From: a virus
Length of the DNA stretch: 64,000 bases
Strand: one strand, 5' to 3'
IMG/VR virus record: IMGVR_UViG_3300033153_010139
Coordinates: 1-64,000 of that record
Shown here: positions 22,429 through 31,592 of the stretch, piece by piece
Layout: each line of letters opens with the position of its first letter
Position numbering within the stretch: position 1 is the stretch's first letter
The notes under the pieces: model-generated
What the model saw: only the letters and a program-made list of their open reading frames with translations
Told to the model about the DNA's origin: nothing
The model's database searches: none
Made by a program: the position numbers and the translations under genes

Positions 22429-22956
22429 ATGGCGAGATCCCAGAACAGTGATCCCCTTTTATCTCACAATTTCAGTCTGCTTGATGTCCCTGTACCCGGC
22501 GCCCTGCCGCTCGCGTTCTCGATCAAGGCTGCGGAGAGCGCGGTCAGCGGCGGCAACTTCATTGGCGCAAAGTCGGTGACGTACCCGGACGTCACGCTGG
22601 AGATGCGGACGATCAAGGAGGGGACTTCGCACGAGGTTCACCAAACGCCGACCGGCTACGTGACGACCGGCGACGTCACGATCGAGTGGGCGCTGTTCAA
22701 CACCAGTCTCGACATGTGGGCCTGGATGCAGCAAGCGATCCGGGGCAGGATCGCGCCGCGGCGCTCGCTGATTGTCGTGCACACCCGCAACGACAAGATC
22801 GTACCGCAGCGCATGGCGTTGCTGCACGGCTGTCTGCCGACGATGTGGAAGCCGTCGGGCGACATGGACGCGACCGCGTCCGAGGTCTTGCTGGAGTCGC
22901 TGACCCTGCACGTGCACAAGATTTCTCCCATCGCGCTGCCGATCCCACTCTCTTAG
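22429..22956 (+). CDS. Second tail tube-like protein
   Basis: This 175-aa protein belongs to the gp19/tail-region family: HNFSLLDVPVPGALPLAFSI at the start, VTYPDVTLEMRTIKEGTSHE, TGDVTIEWALFNTSLDMWAW, and the ending LLESLTLHVHKISP. It is clearly distinct from the tube at 19484. A second paralogue near the tape measure may form the baseplate-proximal or hub-adjacent tube ring, as T4 gp48/gp54 do. That is inference. Confidence 0.75.
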   Translation: MARSQNSDPLLSHNFSLLDVPVPGALPLAFSIKAAESAVSGGNFIGAKSVTYPDVTLEMRTIKEGTSHEVHQTPTGYVTTGDVTIEWALFNTSLDMWAWMQQAIRGRIAPRRSLIVVHTRNDKIVPQRMALLHGCLPTMWKPSGDMDATASEVLLESLTLHVHKISPIALPIPLS

Positions 22957-22957
22957 G

Positions 22958-23008
22958 TTGTGCTTGCGAATTGCCGCGAGTAGGATTGCCTCAACAGCCG
23001 AGGCAATC
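22958..23008 (+). promoter_or_regulatory. Promoter with overlapping perfect inverted repeat (operator)
   Basis: TTGTGC (22958-22963), 17 bp, TAGGAT (22981-22986) make a sigma70-like promoter. GATTGCCTC (22984-22992) and GAGGCAATC (23000-23008) form a perfect 9-bp inverted repeat with a 7-bp centre covering the -10 box and likely start. The gene that follows encodes ribbon-helix-helix repeats, so this is a natural operator for its own repression. Confidence 0.65.
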
Positions 23009-23014
23009 AGACTC

Positions 23015-23482
23015 ATGCACCGCATCAACTACGTGATCCCGGGCGCGCTGGACGACCAGCTGATCGCCTACTGCGAGCGCACCAGCCGCTCGGCCAGCGA
23101 CGTGGTCCGACAGCTCATCGTGGAGTGGGTCGAGGGGGACCGAAAGCTCCCGGCTCTGGCGAGGGCCCATCCGGTCGGCAGGAGGACCAACGTTGGCCTC
23201 TCCGACGCCGCCAGAGCCGCCCTGGAGGCCAAAATCGAGGAGGAGGGGCACGGAACCGTTGCCGCAGTCGTGGCGGCGCTCCTGGGCCCCTTCTTAGCTC
23301 ATCGGGCCGGCGCCGGAGGGACCACGACCGTGCGTGTCTCGCTCCCCGAGGCGGTCTACACCAACCTGTTCATCTTCTGCGAGAAGTGGAACTGGTCCGT
23401 CGCCGACGGGCTCCGCTTGCTCGCCGAGTCACCCGGCGCCTTCGAGCGCCTGGCCGAAATCGCTCTGCAAAGGGAGGCATAA
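23015..23482 (+). CDS. Triple ribbon-helix-helix-like DNA-binding protein
   Basis: This 155-aa protein contains three similar units: INYVIPGALDDQLIAYCERT and SRSASDVVRQLIVEWV (about 4-40), RRTNVGLSDAARAALEAKIE (about 54-92), and TTTVRVSLPEAVYTNLFIFC (about 106-150). Each has a short strand followed by two helices, as in Arc/MetJ. One chain with three units is unusual because RHH proteins normally dimerise. The ATG at 23015 is chosen because it follows the operator. It sits inside the tail operon, so it may be an independently regulated insertion. Confidence 0.6.
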   Translation: MHRINYVIPGALDDQLIAYCERTSRSASDVVRQLIVEWVEGDRKLPALARAHPVGRRTNVGLSDAARAALEAKIEEEGHGTVAAVVAALLGPFLAHRAGAGGTTTVRVSLPEAVYTNLFIFCEKWNWSVADGLRLLAESPGAFERLAEIALQREA

Positions 23483-24385
23483 GTGCCTGGTATTGTTGAC
23501 GTTCCTGGTGTCGAGATCTTCGGAAAGGGGAGGGGGTTTTATGATTTGCCCTGTGGGCTGATCACCGACGACGGCGTTGCCCACCGAACTGTTGTCCTCC
23601 GGGAGATGACCGGCGAGGAGGAGGACATGATGGACGACGACGAGCTGCTGGTGCACGACAGGACGACCGGTGTCCTGGCGGCCTGCTGCGAGAAGATCGG
23701 CACCATCGACGACAAGACGACCATCCGCGAGGCGATCGGGGGCAACCTCAAGAGCGGGCATCCGCTGACCAGCGCTGACCGGATCGCCATGCTGATCTAC
23801 CTGCGCCGCGTGAGCGTGGGGGACATGTACCACTTCGAGCGCCGCTGCCCGCGGTGCGGCTACGTGAACAAGGGCAAGCACCTCGACCTGCGCCAGCTCA
23901 AGATCTCGCGCGTGCCCAGCGAGCGTGTCGCCAAGCGCAGGGTGAAGATCACGCTCCCGCGTTCCGGGCGCGAGGCTGTTGTGCGCGTGCTCACGGGCGA
24001 TCAGGAGCACAAGATCACCGGACTGCGGATAAACCAGAAGGATCTGCGGTCTGCGGCCATCCTGGCGCGGCTGGAGTCCATCTCGGTCGAGCAGCCGGAG
24101 CTGGACGGCGAAGGCAAGCCGACTGGCAAGGCGAAGATGGTCCAGCAGCTGCTCGACGAGCCGCAGCGGGACATGGCGATCGTCAAGGCACTGCCGGCGC
24201 TGGATCGCGACTACCTGCGCCGCGTCTACGATGCCATGGAGGCCGAGGTGGACACGAAGGTAGAGGTCGTCTGTTCCGGCAGGATCTGCAACGCGGAGTT
24301 CAGTTTCCCGCTCGATCTGGGGCAGGCTTTTTTCTCGAATCTGGGGGCCAAGGACGTTTCTGTCGAGGCGCTGAACTGGTTGTAG
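23483..24385 (+). CDS. Tail assembly chaperone / gp26-like baseplate assembly protein
   Basis: This 300-aa protein lies between tube and tape measure, where tail assembly chaperones are encoded. It has a CPRCGYVNKGKHLDL motif near residue 123 and CSGRICNAEF near 265, together a likely zinc ribbon. MTGEEEDMMDDDELLVHDRT and DRIAMLIYLRRVSVGD are typical of T4 gp26-like (T4_baseplate) proteins of large myophages. A T TTT TTC slippery heptamer near its end allows a -1 shift into a 99-codon extension. GTG start. Confidence 0.7.
   Translation: MPGIVDVPGVEIFGKGRGFYDLPCGLITDDGVAHRTVVLREMTGEEEDMMDDDELLVHDRTTGVLAACCEKIGTIDDKTTIREAIGGNLKSGHPLTSADRIAMLIYLRRVSVGDMYHFERRCPRCGYVNKGKHLDLRQLKISRVPSERVAKRRVKITLPRSGREAVVRVLTGDQEHKITGLRINQKDLRSAAILARLESISVEQPELDGEGKPTGKAKMVQQLLDEPQRDMAIVKALPALDRDYLRRVYDAMEAEVDTKVEVVCSGRICNAEFSFPLDLGQAFFSNLGAKDVSVEALNWL
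24328..24334 (+). promoter_or_regulatory. Programmed -1 frameshift slippery site T TTT TTC
   Basis: T TTT TTC is in the correct phase (codons GCT TTT TTC of the 23483 gene) for the X XXY YYZ rule. The -1 frame is open beyond it to 24633. The 0 frame ends 51 nt later, at 24385. The site lies at codon 284 of 300, much as in lambda G/GT-type chaperones. Confidence 0.65.
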
Positions 24386-24633
24386 GACCACGATTCCATG
24401 CCTTCTTGCCGTTGGGCTCCCGCGCCAACGTAGAGCATGATGTCGTGTTTCTGTTCGAGGCTTACAATCAACCCTACATGGACGTGATGCAAATGCCTTC
24501 GTCGCGACGGCACCGGTTGGTGAAGATCAGGGAGGAGATCGTGCGTTCCCGCAAGCGCGGGCCGGCGGCCCCGCCCTCTTACCACACCGGTTCCTCGCAG
24601 GCGCAGGCTGTCACGCCGCAACCGGGGACGTAA
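24334..24633 (+). CDS. -1 frame extension of tail chaperone
   Basis: Read in the -1 frame from the slippery site, this adds 99 residues including VVFLFEAYNQPYMDVMQMPS, RRHRLVKIREEIVRSRKRG and a Pro/Ser tail. The FEAYNQPYMDVMQMPSSRRH segment resembles the short second chaperone protein seen beside tape measure genes. A fusion of about 383 aa is predicted. The alternative is a separate protein started at an in-frame GTG near 24443, but its ribosome-binding site is weak. Confidence 0.6.
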   Translation, partial: LESGGQGRFCRGAELVVGPRFHAFLPLGSRANVEHDVVFLFEAYNQPYMDVMQMPSSRRHRLVKIREEIVRSRKRGPAAPPSYHTGSSQAQAVTPQPGT

Positions 24634-24637
24634 GCGC

Positions 24638-27600
24638 ATGGCCGAACTCTATAATTTGGGCATAGGTCTCAGCGTTATCGACTCAGCGTCAAAGCCTGTC
24701 CAGGCGGTGGACGCGGCGCTGGTGGCGATGTCCAAGTCCACCGGCCTGGCCGGAGACGCTGCTCGGTCTATCGGCGGCGACCTCGACGGGTTCGCGGCGA
24801 CGCTGCGCGGCGCGACCGCAACGGCCAGCGACTTTGACATGGTCCTGACCGGCAACTCGGTAGACGAGTCGCTGTACGCGGTGGGCGAAGCGGCTGACGA
24901 CACCCAGGACGAGATTGAGGAGCTGACCGGGGCTGCCAAGGAGGCTGTCACGGCGTGGAATCAGTTTGGGCAGTCGCTCGGGCTGGTCGGCTCGCGCATG
25001 GGCGAGATGCAGCAGCACCAGCTCCAAATGCGCGATGCAGCTGGGCGGTTCACGTCGGTCAGGCTGGACGGGTCGCTGGACTCCATTGCGGCGTCGGCGG
25101 CCAACGTCATCGACAAGACGCGCACGATGTTCAGCGAGCTGGGGGGCGGCAGCGGGTTCGCGATGCTCGGGCAGCGGCTCTCTGGCCTGGGCGCCGCGGT
25201 CGATAGCACGGTCAGCAGCTTCGAGTCGCTCCAGTGGCTCGGCTCGACGATGCAGGAAACGTTCCTCGGGTTCGAGGACTCTACGCAGAAGCTGGCAATG
25301 GGGTTCGGCGGCACCTCCGAAGATGCTCACGAGCTGCGGTCAGCCATGCTGGATTTGGGGCTCGACACTCAGTACAGCCTGGGGGAGATTTCCAAGCTCA
25401 CCGGAGAGCTGGCCGAGGCCGGCGTAGACCTGCGCGATGTGGCGAAGGAGGATCAGGCCGCTTTCATATCGCTCAATTCGACGTTCGGCGTCTCTGGCCA
25501 GGACATCGCCGCCATGAGTTCGACCATGCGGTCGTTCGGCGGCAGCATGAAACAGACGCTGGACGAGGCGACGGCGTTCCAGAGGGATTTCGGCATCCCC
25601 GGGGTGTTCGCGGAGCTGCCGGGAATCATCAGCGGCGCGCAAACGGCGGTAATCCAGTTTGGCGAGGCGGTGAAGACCTCGTTGCCGGACATCGAGCGCA
25701 ACGTCATGCGGACAGCGGGCATATTCGCGAAGGCGTACGGCAAGACCATGCGCGACGCGGTGCAGTCCGCGCAGCAAGACTTCAACCGCTTTGCTCAGGG
25801 TAGTCGTCAGCACGAAGACGTGTTCCTCGGCCTGGCCGATAGCTTTGATCCGATACAAATCTCGCTGATGAAGGTCGGTCGGACGCTGGAGGAGTCGAGC
25901 CGGCTGCTTCAGTTGGGCCAGAAGGACTCGATGGCCTACGCCGAGGAGATGCGGGGCGTCTACCTGAGTCTGGGCGAGGGCAGCTTCCAGGCGCGCCTGT
26001 TCCGTCGCGAGATGGAGCAGTCGGGGATGTCGGAAGCGATGATGGGCCTGATCTTTACCGAGAACAAGCTCACGGAGGCGCGGGCCGCGGCGACTGCCGC
26101 AAAAGAGGAGGCGGCTCGCGCTGACCGCGTGGGCATCAAGTCATTCGACGACCTGACCAAGGGAATGCTCTCCACGGTCGATGAGACCAGGAAGATGTGG
26201 CTGAACGTCAAGGAGCTTGGCAAGGCGTTCCTGACGCAGACCGGTCTGACCGATGTGCTCAGGGAAGCATTCGCCGGCGCGAAGGACACGATTACGGGGC
26301 TCGCCAAGACCGTAAAAGGGTTCGTTGACAGCGAAAAGATGCGCGAGTGGGGCAAGACCCTCACACCGATTCTCTCGACAGTCGGCAAGTGGTTCCTGAT
26401 CCTCGGCACGGCGGCTGGCGGCGCTCTCGGGGCTGTGGGGAGCATGGTCAGCGCGATGGGGTCGCTGCGCGGCGCCAAGGCCGGGCTGAAGGCGCTCGGC
26501 AGCGCGGCAGAGCGCTTGCCGATGATCGGCAAGGCGTTTGGCCCAATCACCAAGGGCATCGGCGGCATCACCAAGTTGTTCAGCCGGGCGCTTCCAGGCA
26601 TTGGTACGGTCGTCGCCGCGTTCTCCGGGATCACCACAGCCGTTAGTGACATGGGCGAAGTCCTGAGCAGCCCGCACGCGACGGGTCTCCAGAGGTTCCA
26701 GGCGATCTTCCGCGGCGTACTCAAGGGTGTTGGCTCAGCGTTCAACAGCTTGCTGCTCGGAATCCCCGGGTGGGTTGCCGATCAGTTCTTCCCGGACCTG
26801 GAGGAGAAGTTCAACCAGGGCATCGCTGACCTGTTCGACTTCGACTACGGGCGCTGGGGCCTGGAGAAGCTGCTCGGACTCAAGCAGCTGCTTGTGGACA
26901 ACCTGCCCGACTGGAAGGAAGTGGCAAGCGACTGGGGCAAGGGCATCGGCGGCGCTATTGGCGGGATTGCCAAGACGATCGTGGACTTCATGGTCTGGGG
27001 GCTCAAGAACCAGCTCAGCATGATCCAAGGCACCATCAAGTGGCTGTTCTCCGGCGGCATGTCCGGCGCTAGCGCCGGCATTGAGGACTCGACTAGCGTC
27101 ATTGGCGATGCGCTGTGGAGCGTGCTCGATAGCGCCACCAGGATCGCCAAGGAGGCGCTGGTCGGGCTTGCCGAGGGCTTCGTCGGCGCGTTCGGAACTT
27201 CGCTGAAAACGCTGGGATTCGAGTGGCAACTCATCTGGAGCCACATGCAGGAGTTCGCCCACGTCACGTTCTTGGAGTTCGAGAGCTACGTTGGCTCGCT
27301 ATTGGTCACTCCGATCAAGACGGGGCTGTCTCACGCGCAATTCGCGTTTGAGAGCTTGTGGGTCGGTATCAAGTTTGGCGCCAAGGCGGCTTGGGCCGGC
27401 CTTAATGACGGGCTTGACGACGCCTTGTCGGGCATAAAGATAGCTCTGTTGGGGATTCCCAAGGTTGCACTGGAGATGGTCAGCAAGATCGCCGGCGCCC
27501 TGAACCTGCTTCCTACCGTGGACATCGACACTTCTGGTCTGAAGGAAATGGAGGATGAATTCAAGGCGCAGATCCAGACCGAAAAAGACCTGATGGCGAA

Positions 27601-28288
27601 TCGCGAAAGCGGCGTCGCGAAGGTCGGGCACGAGGCTGTTCTCGCGATTGCGGCGCTCAAGAAGGAGGATGAAATCAGAATCGCCGGCTACGAGTCGGAC
27701 GACCGACGCCAGGAGCGACGGATCGCCGCCGCCAAAGAGCAGTACGCTATCGAGCAGGCCGGAATCACCGCAGAGATGCTCGGACACGAGCAGAACCAGG
27801 TCGAGGCCAACCAGTTCCGCGACCAGTCGGTCAGCGCGATCGATCAGGCGCTCATCGGACTGGCAAAGGGGGCGAAGGGGGAAGAGTTCGACAAGGGACA
27901 ATCGGCTGCGGCCGAGAAGGCGCTGCGCGGCCACATGGACGCCTCGCTGCGCACGCTCGTGAAGCGCATCGGTGCCGGCGAGATCGAGATGGACGAGGCC
28001 ACCAAGGAGCTGGAGGCGGCAAAGAGCGCAGCGCTGCAGAAGGCGCTGAAGGCGGGCCGGGAGACGCAGCGCAAGGCGGGCGATGTCGGCAAGGCCGCCA
28101 AGGGCAAGGACGGGAAGACGGAAGCGGAGAAGAAAGAGTTCGCTTCGATGATGGCGCAGTTCTCGCAGAGTCTCGCGGCCAATCGCCGGCAATCGATCGA
28201 GGTCCGGTTCGCAGATCGCACGGGCGACGCGATCTCGCGCGACATGGCGCGCCGGTCGAGCGTTGCCCAGGCCAGCAAGGGACTGTAG
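24638..28288 (+). CDS. Tail tape measure protein
   Basis: This 1216-aa protein is the longest gene of the window and directly follows the chaperone. It is rich in Ala and helix. A tape-measure-like central part includes FEDSTQKLAMGFGGTSEDAH, and hydrophobic stretches lie around residues 580-690 (WFLILGTAAGGALGAVGSMV). The C-terminal third is coiled-coil-like and charged. At about 1.5 angstroms per residue, the usual rule, this predicts a tail near 180 nm, assuming the whole chain counts. No lysozyme or peptidase domain is seen. Confidence 0.9.
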   Translation: MAELYNLGIGLSVIDSASKPVQAVDAALVAMSKSTGLAGDAARSIGGDLDGFAATLRGATATASDFDMVLTGNSVDESLYAVGEAADDTQDEIEELTGAAKEAVTAWNQFGQSLGLVGSRMGEMQQHQLQMRDAAGRFTSVRLDGSLDSIAASAANVIDKTRTMFSELGGGSGFAMLGQRLSGLGAAVDSTVSSFESLQWLGSTMQETFLGFEDSTQKLAMGFGGTSEDAHELRSAMLDLGLDTQYSLGEISKLTGELAEAGVDLRDVAKEDQAAFISLNSTFGVSGQDIAAMSSTMRSFGGSMKQTLDEATAFQRDFGIPGVFAELPGIISGAQTAVIQFGEAVKTSLPDIERNVMRTAGIFAKAYGKTMRDAVQSAQQDFNRFAQGSRQHEDVFLGLADSFDPIQISLMKVGRTLEESSRLLQLGQKDSMAYAEEMRGVYLSLGEGSFQARLFRREMEQSGMSEAMMGLIFTENKLTEARAAATAAKEEAARADRVGIKSFDDLTKGMLSTVDETRKMWLNVKELGKAFLTQTGLTDVLREAFAGAKDTITGLAKTVKGFVDSEKMREWGKTLTPILSTVGKWFLILGTAAGGALGAVGSMVSAMGSLRGAKAGLKALGSAAERLPMIGKAFGPITKGIGGITKLFSRALPGIGTVVAAFSGITTAVSDMGEVLSSPHATGLQRFQAIFRGVLKGVGSAFNSLLLGIPGWVADQFFPDLEEKFNQGIADLFDFDYGRWGLEKLLGLKQLLVDNLPDWKEVASDWGKGIGGAIGGIAKTIVDFMVWGLKNQLSMIQGTIKWLFSGGMSGASAGIEDSTSVIGDALWSVLDSATRIAKEALVGLAEGFVGAFGTSLKTLGFEWQLIWSHMQEFAHVTFLEFESYVGSLLVTPIKTGLSHAQFAFESLWVGIKFGAKAAWAGLNDGLDDALSGIKIALLGIPKVALEMVSKIAGALNLLPTVDIDTSGLKEMEDEFKAQIQTEKDLMANRESGVAKVGHEAVLAIAALKKEDEIRIAGYESDDRRQERRIAAAKEQYAIEQAGITAEMLGHEQNQVEANQFRDQSVSAIDQALIGLAKGAKGEEFDKGQSAAAEKALRGHMDASLRTLVKRIGAGEIEMDEATKELEAAKSAALQKALKAGRETQRKAGDVGKAAKGKDGKTEAEKKEFASMMAQFSQSLAANRRQSIEVRFADRTGDAISRDMARRSSVAQASKGL

Positions 28289-28297
28289 GAGGACGGC

Positions 28298-28621
28298 ATG
28301 GGACGTATCGCGCGACGAAATCCGAACGGGCCGCTGCGGTTCTCGCTGCTCCGCGAGATCGGCGAGTGCAGGTGGTGGGACAAGACCAGGCCACCGGACA
28401 TCGCGCCGCGCGACGACGACTTCGACCATCTGATCCAGATGGACGAGGCGTACGATGCGCTCGCGTTGCAGGAGCTGGGCGATGACGCCGTCGGGCACCT
28501 GATCATGCACAGGAACGACACCGACGATTACACCTGCCGACTCTGGCCCAACGACTTCGTGCCCGGCAGAACGATCCAGATTCCGACGCGCGAGAGCCTG
28601 AGCCGGCGCAGGATTCTCTAA
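28298..28621 (+). CDS. LysM-like baseplate protein (P2 gpX / gp53 analogue)
   Basis: This 107-aa protein has YDALALQELGDDAVGHLIMH, then WPNDFVPGRTIQIPT, the spacing and final G-x-x-I-x-IP of LysM/tail protein X domains. Such proteins link the tape measure/tube end to the hub. A Trp/Arg-rich N-terminus precedes it. GGAGG lies 5 nt before the ATG. Confidence 0.6.
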   Translation: MGRIARRNPNGPLRFSLLREIGECRWWDKTRPPDIAPRDDDFDHLIQMDEAYDALALQELGDDAVGHLIMHRNDTDDYTCRLWPNDFVPGRTIQIPTRESLSRRRIL

Positions 28622-28623
28622 GC

Positions 28624-30303
28624 ATGTCCGAATGGGGTGCGGACGGAACGTCACCGAGCGAGCAAGCGGAGCGCCCGCGGAACCCGTTTTCGAGCGCGCC
28701 TCCGGTTGGTGACTTCTTCGCCCCATTCTTTACGGTCGAGTTCACGAATCACGAGAAGCAGGGCAAGGTTCAGGGCAGCGGTGGCGAGACGCTCTACAAG
28801 TTCAGCGACGGGCCGCAGCTGCGCAGTTTCGCGAGCAGTCTGGAGGTTGTAAACGTGGGCGACGGCATGTGCACCGCCACGCTCACGCTGGAGCCCCCCT
28901 ACTACGAGGCGGTCCACATCGTCGAGGCGAAGGTGATCCGCCGCAACTCGATCATGTCGTGCCAGTGGGGTTACCTGCCGGGCGGATCCGGCTCCAAGGC
29001 AATCGTCAGCCGCGTGCACCACTTCACGCTCACGGACACGCCGAGGGTCGATGTGGCCGGCACAGACGTGAGCATCACGATCGTTGGTGTTGACACGTTC
29101 AGTAATGCGGCAATGCAACGCGAGGACCGGACCGCCTACGCGCGCAACAAGAGCGCCTACGACAAGAAGCAGGAGGCGACCGAGGCTAAGACCGAGCACA
29201 AGGGGACGCGCGGGAGCGGTAGCGCGACTGGCGGTAGCGCGACTGGCGGCGGTAACGGTGCGACCGGCGCAACCGACGCCGGGGCGACAACGGTCGGCGC
29301 GGTCGGGGCGGATGGCGCCGAGGCCGGCGGCGGCTCCGCGGCCAAAGACCACCACATGCAGGAGGGCGTATTCGAGACCGATCTCAAGATCCTTGAGCAT
29401 CTGGTGGCGAAGGTCGGCATGACGGTAAACACGTCGCTCGTGCCAGCAAGTTCTCAGCTGCTGAAGGAGCGCCCGCTCGAAGGCGAGGAAGACGTACTGG
29501 AACAGGACAAGCTGGACTGGGCGTTCTTCATAGCTCTGTGCAAAAGCAACGGTTGCAATTTCTTCACCGAAGGCGGCGTGGTCTATCTGGTAGACACGAA
29601 CTACATGAAGGTGCAGCAGACGTCGTACCGGCTGCTGCTCATGCAGCAGCCAGAAACGGACCGGGACATCCCGATGCTGGCGTTCTCGACCAACGCGCTG
29701 GAGAATCTGTTCTCCACGCCCGAGGCTGTCGAGGTTCGTGGGGTTAGTGTTGACATGGACAGCGGAACTGTCGTGGACCTCACGATAGATCCGGCGGCCA
29801 CGGACACGCAGGAGTTCCTCGGCAAGCTGACGAACGCGGGTCGCCAGCTGGCGTCCGGGCGCGAGATCAAGCTCTCGGACGACACCTCGCTAATCCCGGC
29901 CCCGGGGTTTTCCGCAACGGAAACCGGCAGACACGTGCCAATACCGCACGGTCAGGAGAATCGCGACAAGCATGTGGAGCAGCTCACGCGCGAAGGCGCT
30001 TTTGCTGTGAACACCGACGCCCAAGCGACCATTCCCGGAGTGCCGTCGCTCATTCCGTTGATGCTCGTGGAGGTGTCGGCCGGGTTTCCGACAACCTTCG
30101 ACGGCCCTTACATAGCCATGAAGGCGACGCACCGCATCGGGACGGACGGATACGACATGGAGCTTGCGCTGCAGCGCGACACGACGTCGGCATCCGCTGA
30201 AGGCGCCGGAACGAGGCCGGCTACCGGCGGGAACACGCCAGATCAGCAGTCGAGCGGCGCCGAAGGTGTTGGTAGCGTAGATGCGGACGGAAAGAAGACA
30301 TGA
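28624..30303 (+). CDS. Baseplate hub protein, gpD/gp27-like
   Basis: This 559-aa protein has a late-control gpD-like N-terminal domain (VVNVGDGMCTATLTLEPPYY, VHHFTLTDTP.VDVAGTDVSI) and a C-terminal half (LDWAFFIALCKSNGCNFFTE, GGVVYLVDTNYMKV) as in hub proteins that hold the spike. A Gly/Ala/Thr-rich linker (about residues 195-245) separates the two halves and is unusually long. It overlaps the spike gene by ATGA. Confidence 0.75.
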   Translation: MSEWGADGTSPSEQAERPRNPFSSAPPVGDFFAPFFTVEFTNHEKQGKVQGSGGETLYKFSDGPQLRSFASSLEVVNVGDGMCTATLTLEPPYYEAVHIVEAKVIRRNSIMSCQWGYLPGGSGSKAIVSRVHHFTLTDTPRVDVAGTDVSITIVGVDTFSNAAMQREDRTAYARNKSAYDKKQEATEAKTEHKGTRGSGSATGGSATGGGNGATGATDAGATTVGAVGADGAEAGGGSAAKDHHMQEGVFETDLKILEHLVAKVGMTVNTSLVPASSQLLKERPLEGEEDVLEQDKLDWAFFIALCKSNGCNFFTEGGVVYLVDTNYMKVQQTSYRLLLMQQPETDRDIPMLAFSTNALENLFSTPEAVEVRGVSVDMDSGTVVDLTIDPAATDTQEFLGKLTNAGRQLASGREIKLSDDTSLIPAPGFSATETGRHVPIPHGQENRDKHVEQLTREGAFAVNTDAQATIPGVPSLIPLMLVEVSAGFPTTFDGPYIAMKATHRIGTDGYDMELALQRDTTSASAEGAGTRPATGGNTPDQQSSGAEGVGSVDADGKKT

Positions 30304-31592
30304 ACGCGTTTGACCTTCTCCTGAAGGTGCGGGACTACGGGCTGGAGGTGGCGCTCGGGCGCTACTACGCCAAGTACGCGGCGACCGTCGAGGACGCGGC
30401 GGATCCGCAGGGTCAGGGGCGCGTGCGGGTGTCGAGTCGCGTGGCGACCGGGCGAACGAACCCGATCGCGAAGTGGGCCTACCCGAGCGCGGACTACGGC
30501 GGGCAGGACAAGGGCATCTTCTTCCCGCCGGACGAGGGCGACCTGGTGTGGGTGTGGTTCGATCAAGGCAAGACCTCGGAGCCGCGCTACTCCGGCGCGT
30601 GGTGGGGGAGCCGCGCCAAGGACGAGAAGAAGCCGGACGACAGCCACGTCCCGGCCGAGTTCCGTCCAGGCGACACGGCGCCCACGAAGCGCGGAATCAA
30701 GACGAAGGGCGGCCTGGGCCTCCTCTTCGATGACACCGAGGACGAGGTCAAGATCGAGCTGTGGACCGGCGAGCAGAAGGAGGCCGGGGCTGCGGCCGAG
30801 CGCAAGCATCTGTTCCAGCTGGACAACACCAACGAGTCGGAGCAGATCGTCATCCTGTCGGAGAGCGGGCACGCGTCCAGGTGGGTTGACATCGCCGGCG
30901 AGGAGCGGATCGAGCACATCACCGCCAAAGAGCACGAGATCATCATCTCGGACAAGGACGACAAGATCACGCTCAAGTGCAAGGACGGGTTCGAGCTGGT
31001 CATCGACCAGAAGAACCAGAAGATCACGGCCGCGACGGCGGCTGGGCAGAAGATCGAGATGCTCGATTCGGGTACCAAGATCAACATCGAGGACTCGACC
31101 GGGAACAAGGTGACGCTCTCGCCAACAGGTGTGGACGTAACGTCCGAGGTTGCCTTGAACGTAACAGCGAAGGCTGCTGCCACGATCCAGGCGCAGGGCG
31201 CCGCCACGGTCGATGCTGGCGGGGCCCTCACGCTTACCGGGGCCAGTCTCGCCTTGTCCTCCAAGAGCGGCACGACATCGCAGACGTCCGCCGGCGCCGC
31301 GACCGGCACCTTCACCGGGATCAAGACGGACACCTACAGCGGCGGCCTGTTCCAGAACGTGACCGGGCTGTTCTCAACGGTCGCGACTAGCGTCATCCTC
31401 GCGGGGCAAGCCGCTGGCGCCGTGCTGGTCGGAAGCGTCGCCGGCGCGAAGTTCAAGCTGGTGGACGAGCGGGCGCTGACCTGGCTTGAGGCGCATACGC
31501 ACACGGCGATCGGGCTCGGTGCGCCCACCTCGAAGCCTATTGAGCCGATCATCGCCGAAGTTCTCACCACCAGCTACCTGAAGGCGGACTGA
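30300..31592 (+). CDS. Baseplate spike, gp5/gpV/VgrG-like
   Basis: This 430-aa protein has an OB-fold gpV-like domain (VEDAADPQGQGRVRVSS, DKGIFFPPDEGDLVWVWFDQ) at residues 20-110. A repetitive beta region follows (EHEIIISDKDDKITLKCKDG, IDQKNQKITAATAAGQKIEM) typical of the spike's triple beta-helix. The C-terminus is Ala/Thr/Gly-rich and ends with a possible tip-binding segment. No lysozyme domain is present, unlike T4 gp5. Located directly between hub and gp25-like wedge. Confidence 0.85.
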   Translation: MNAFDLLLKVRDYGLEVALGRYYAKYAATVEDAADPQGQGRVRVSSRVATGRTNPIAKWAYPSADYGGQDKGIFFPPDEGDLVWVWFDQGKTSEPRYSGAWWGSRAKDEKKPDDSHVPAEFRPGDTAPTKRGIKTKGGLGLLFDDTEDEVKIELWTGEQKEAGAAAERKHLFQLDNTNESEQIVILSESGHASRWVDIAGEERIEHITAKEHEIIISDKDDKITLKCKDGFELVIDQKNQKITAATAAGQKIEMLDSGTKINIEDSTGNKVTLSPTGVDVTSEVALNVTAKAAATIQAQGAATVDAGGALTLTGASLALSSKSGTTSQTSAGAATGTFTGIKTDTYSGGLFQNVTGLFSTVATSVILAGQAAGAVLVGSVAGAKFKLVDERALTWLEAHTHTAIGLGAPTSKPIEPIIAEVLTTSYLKAD

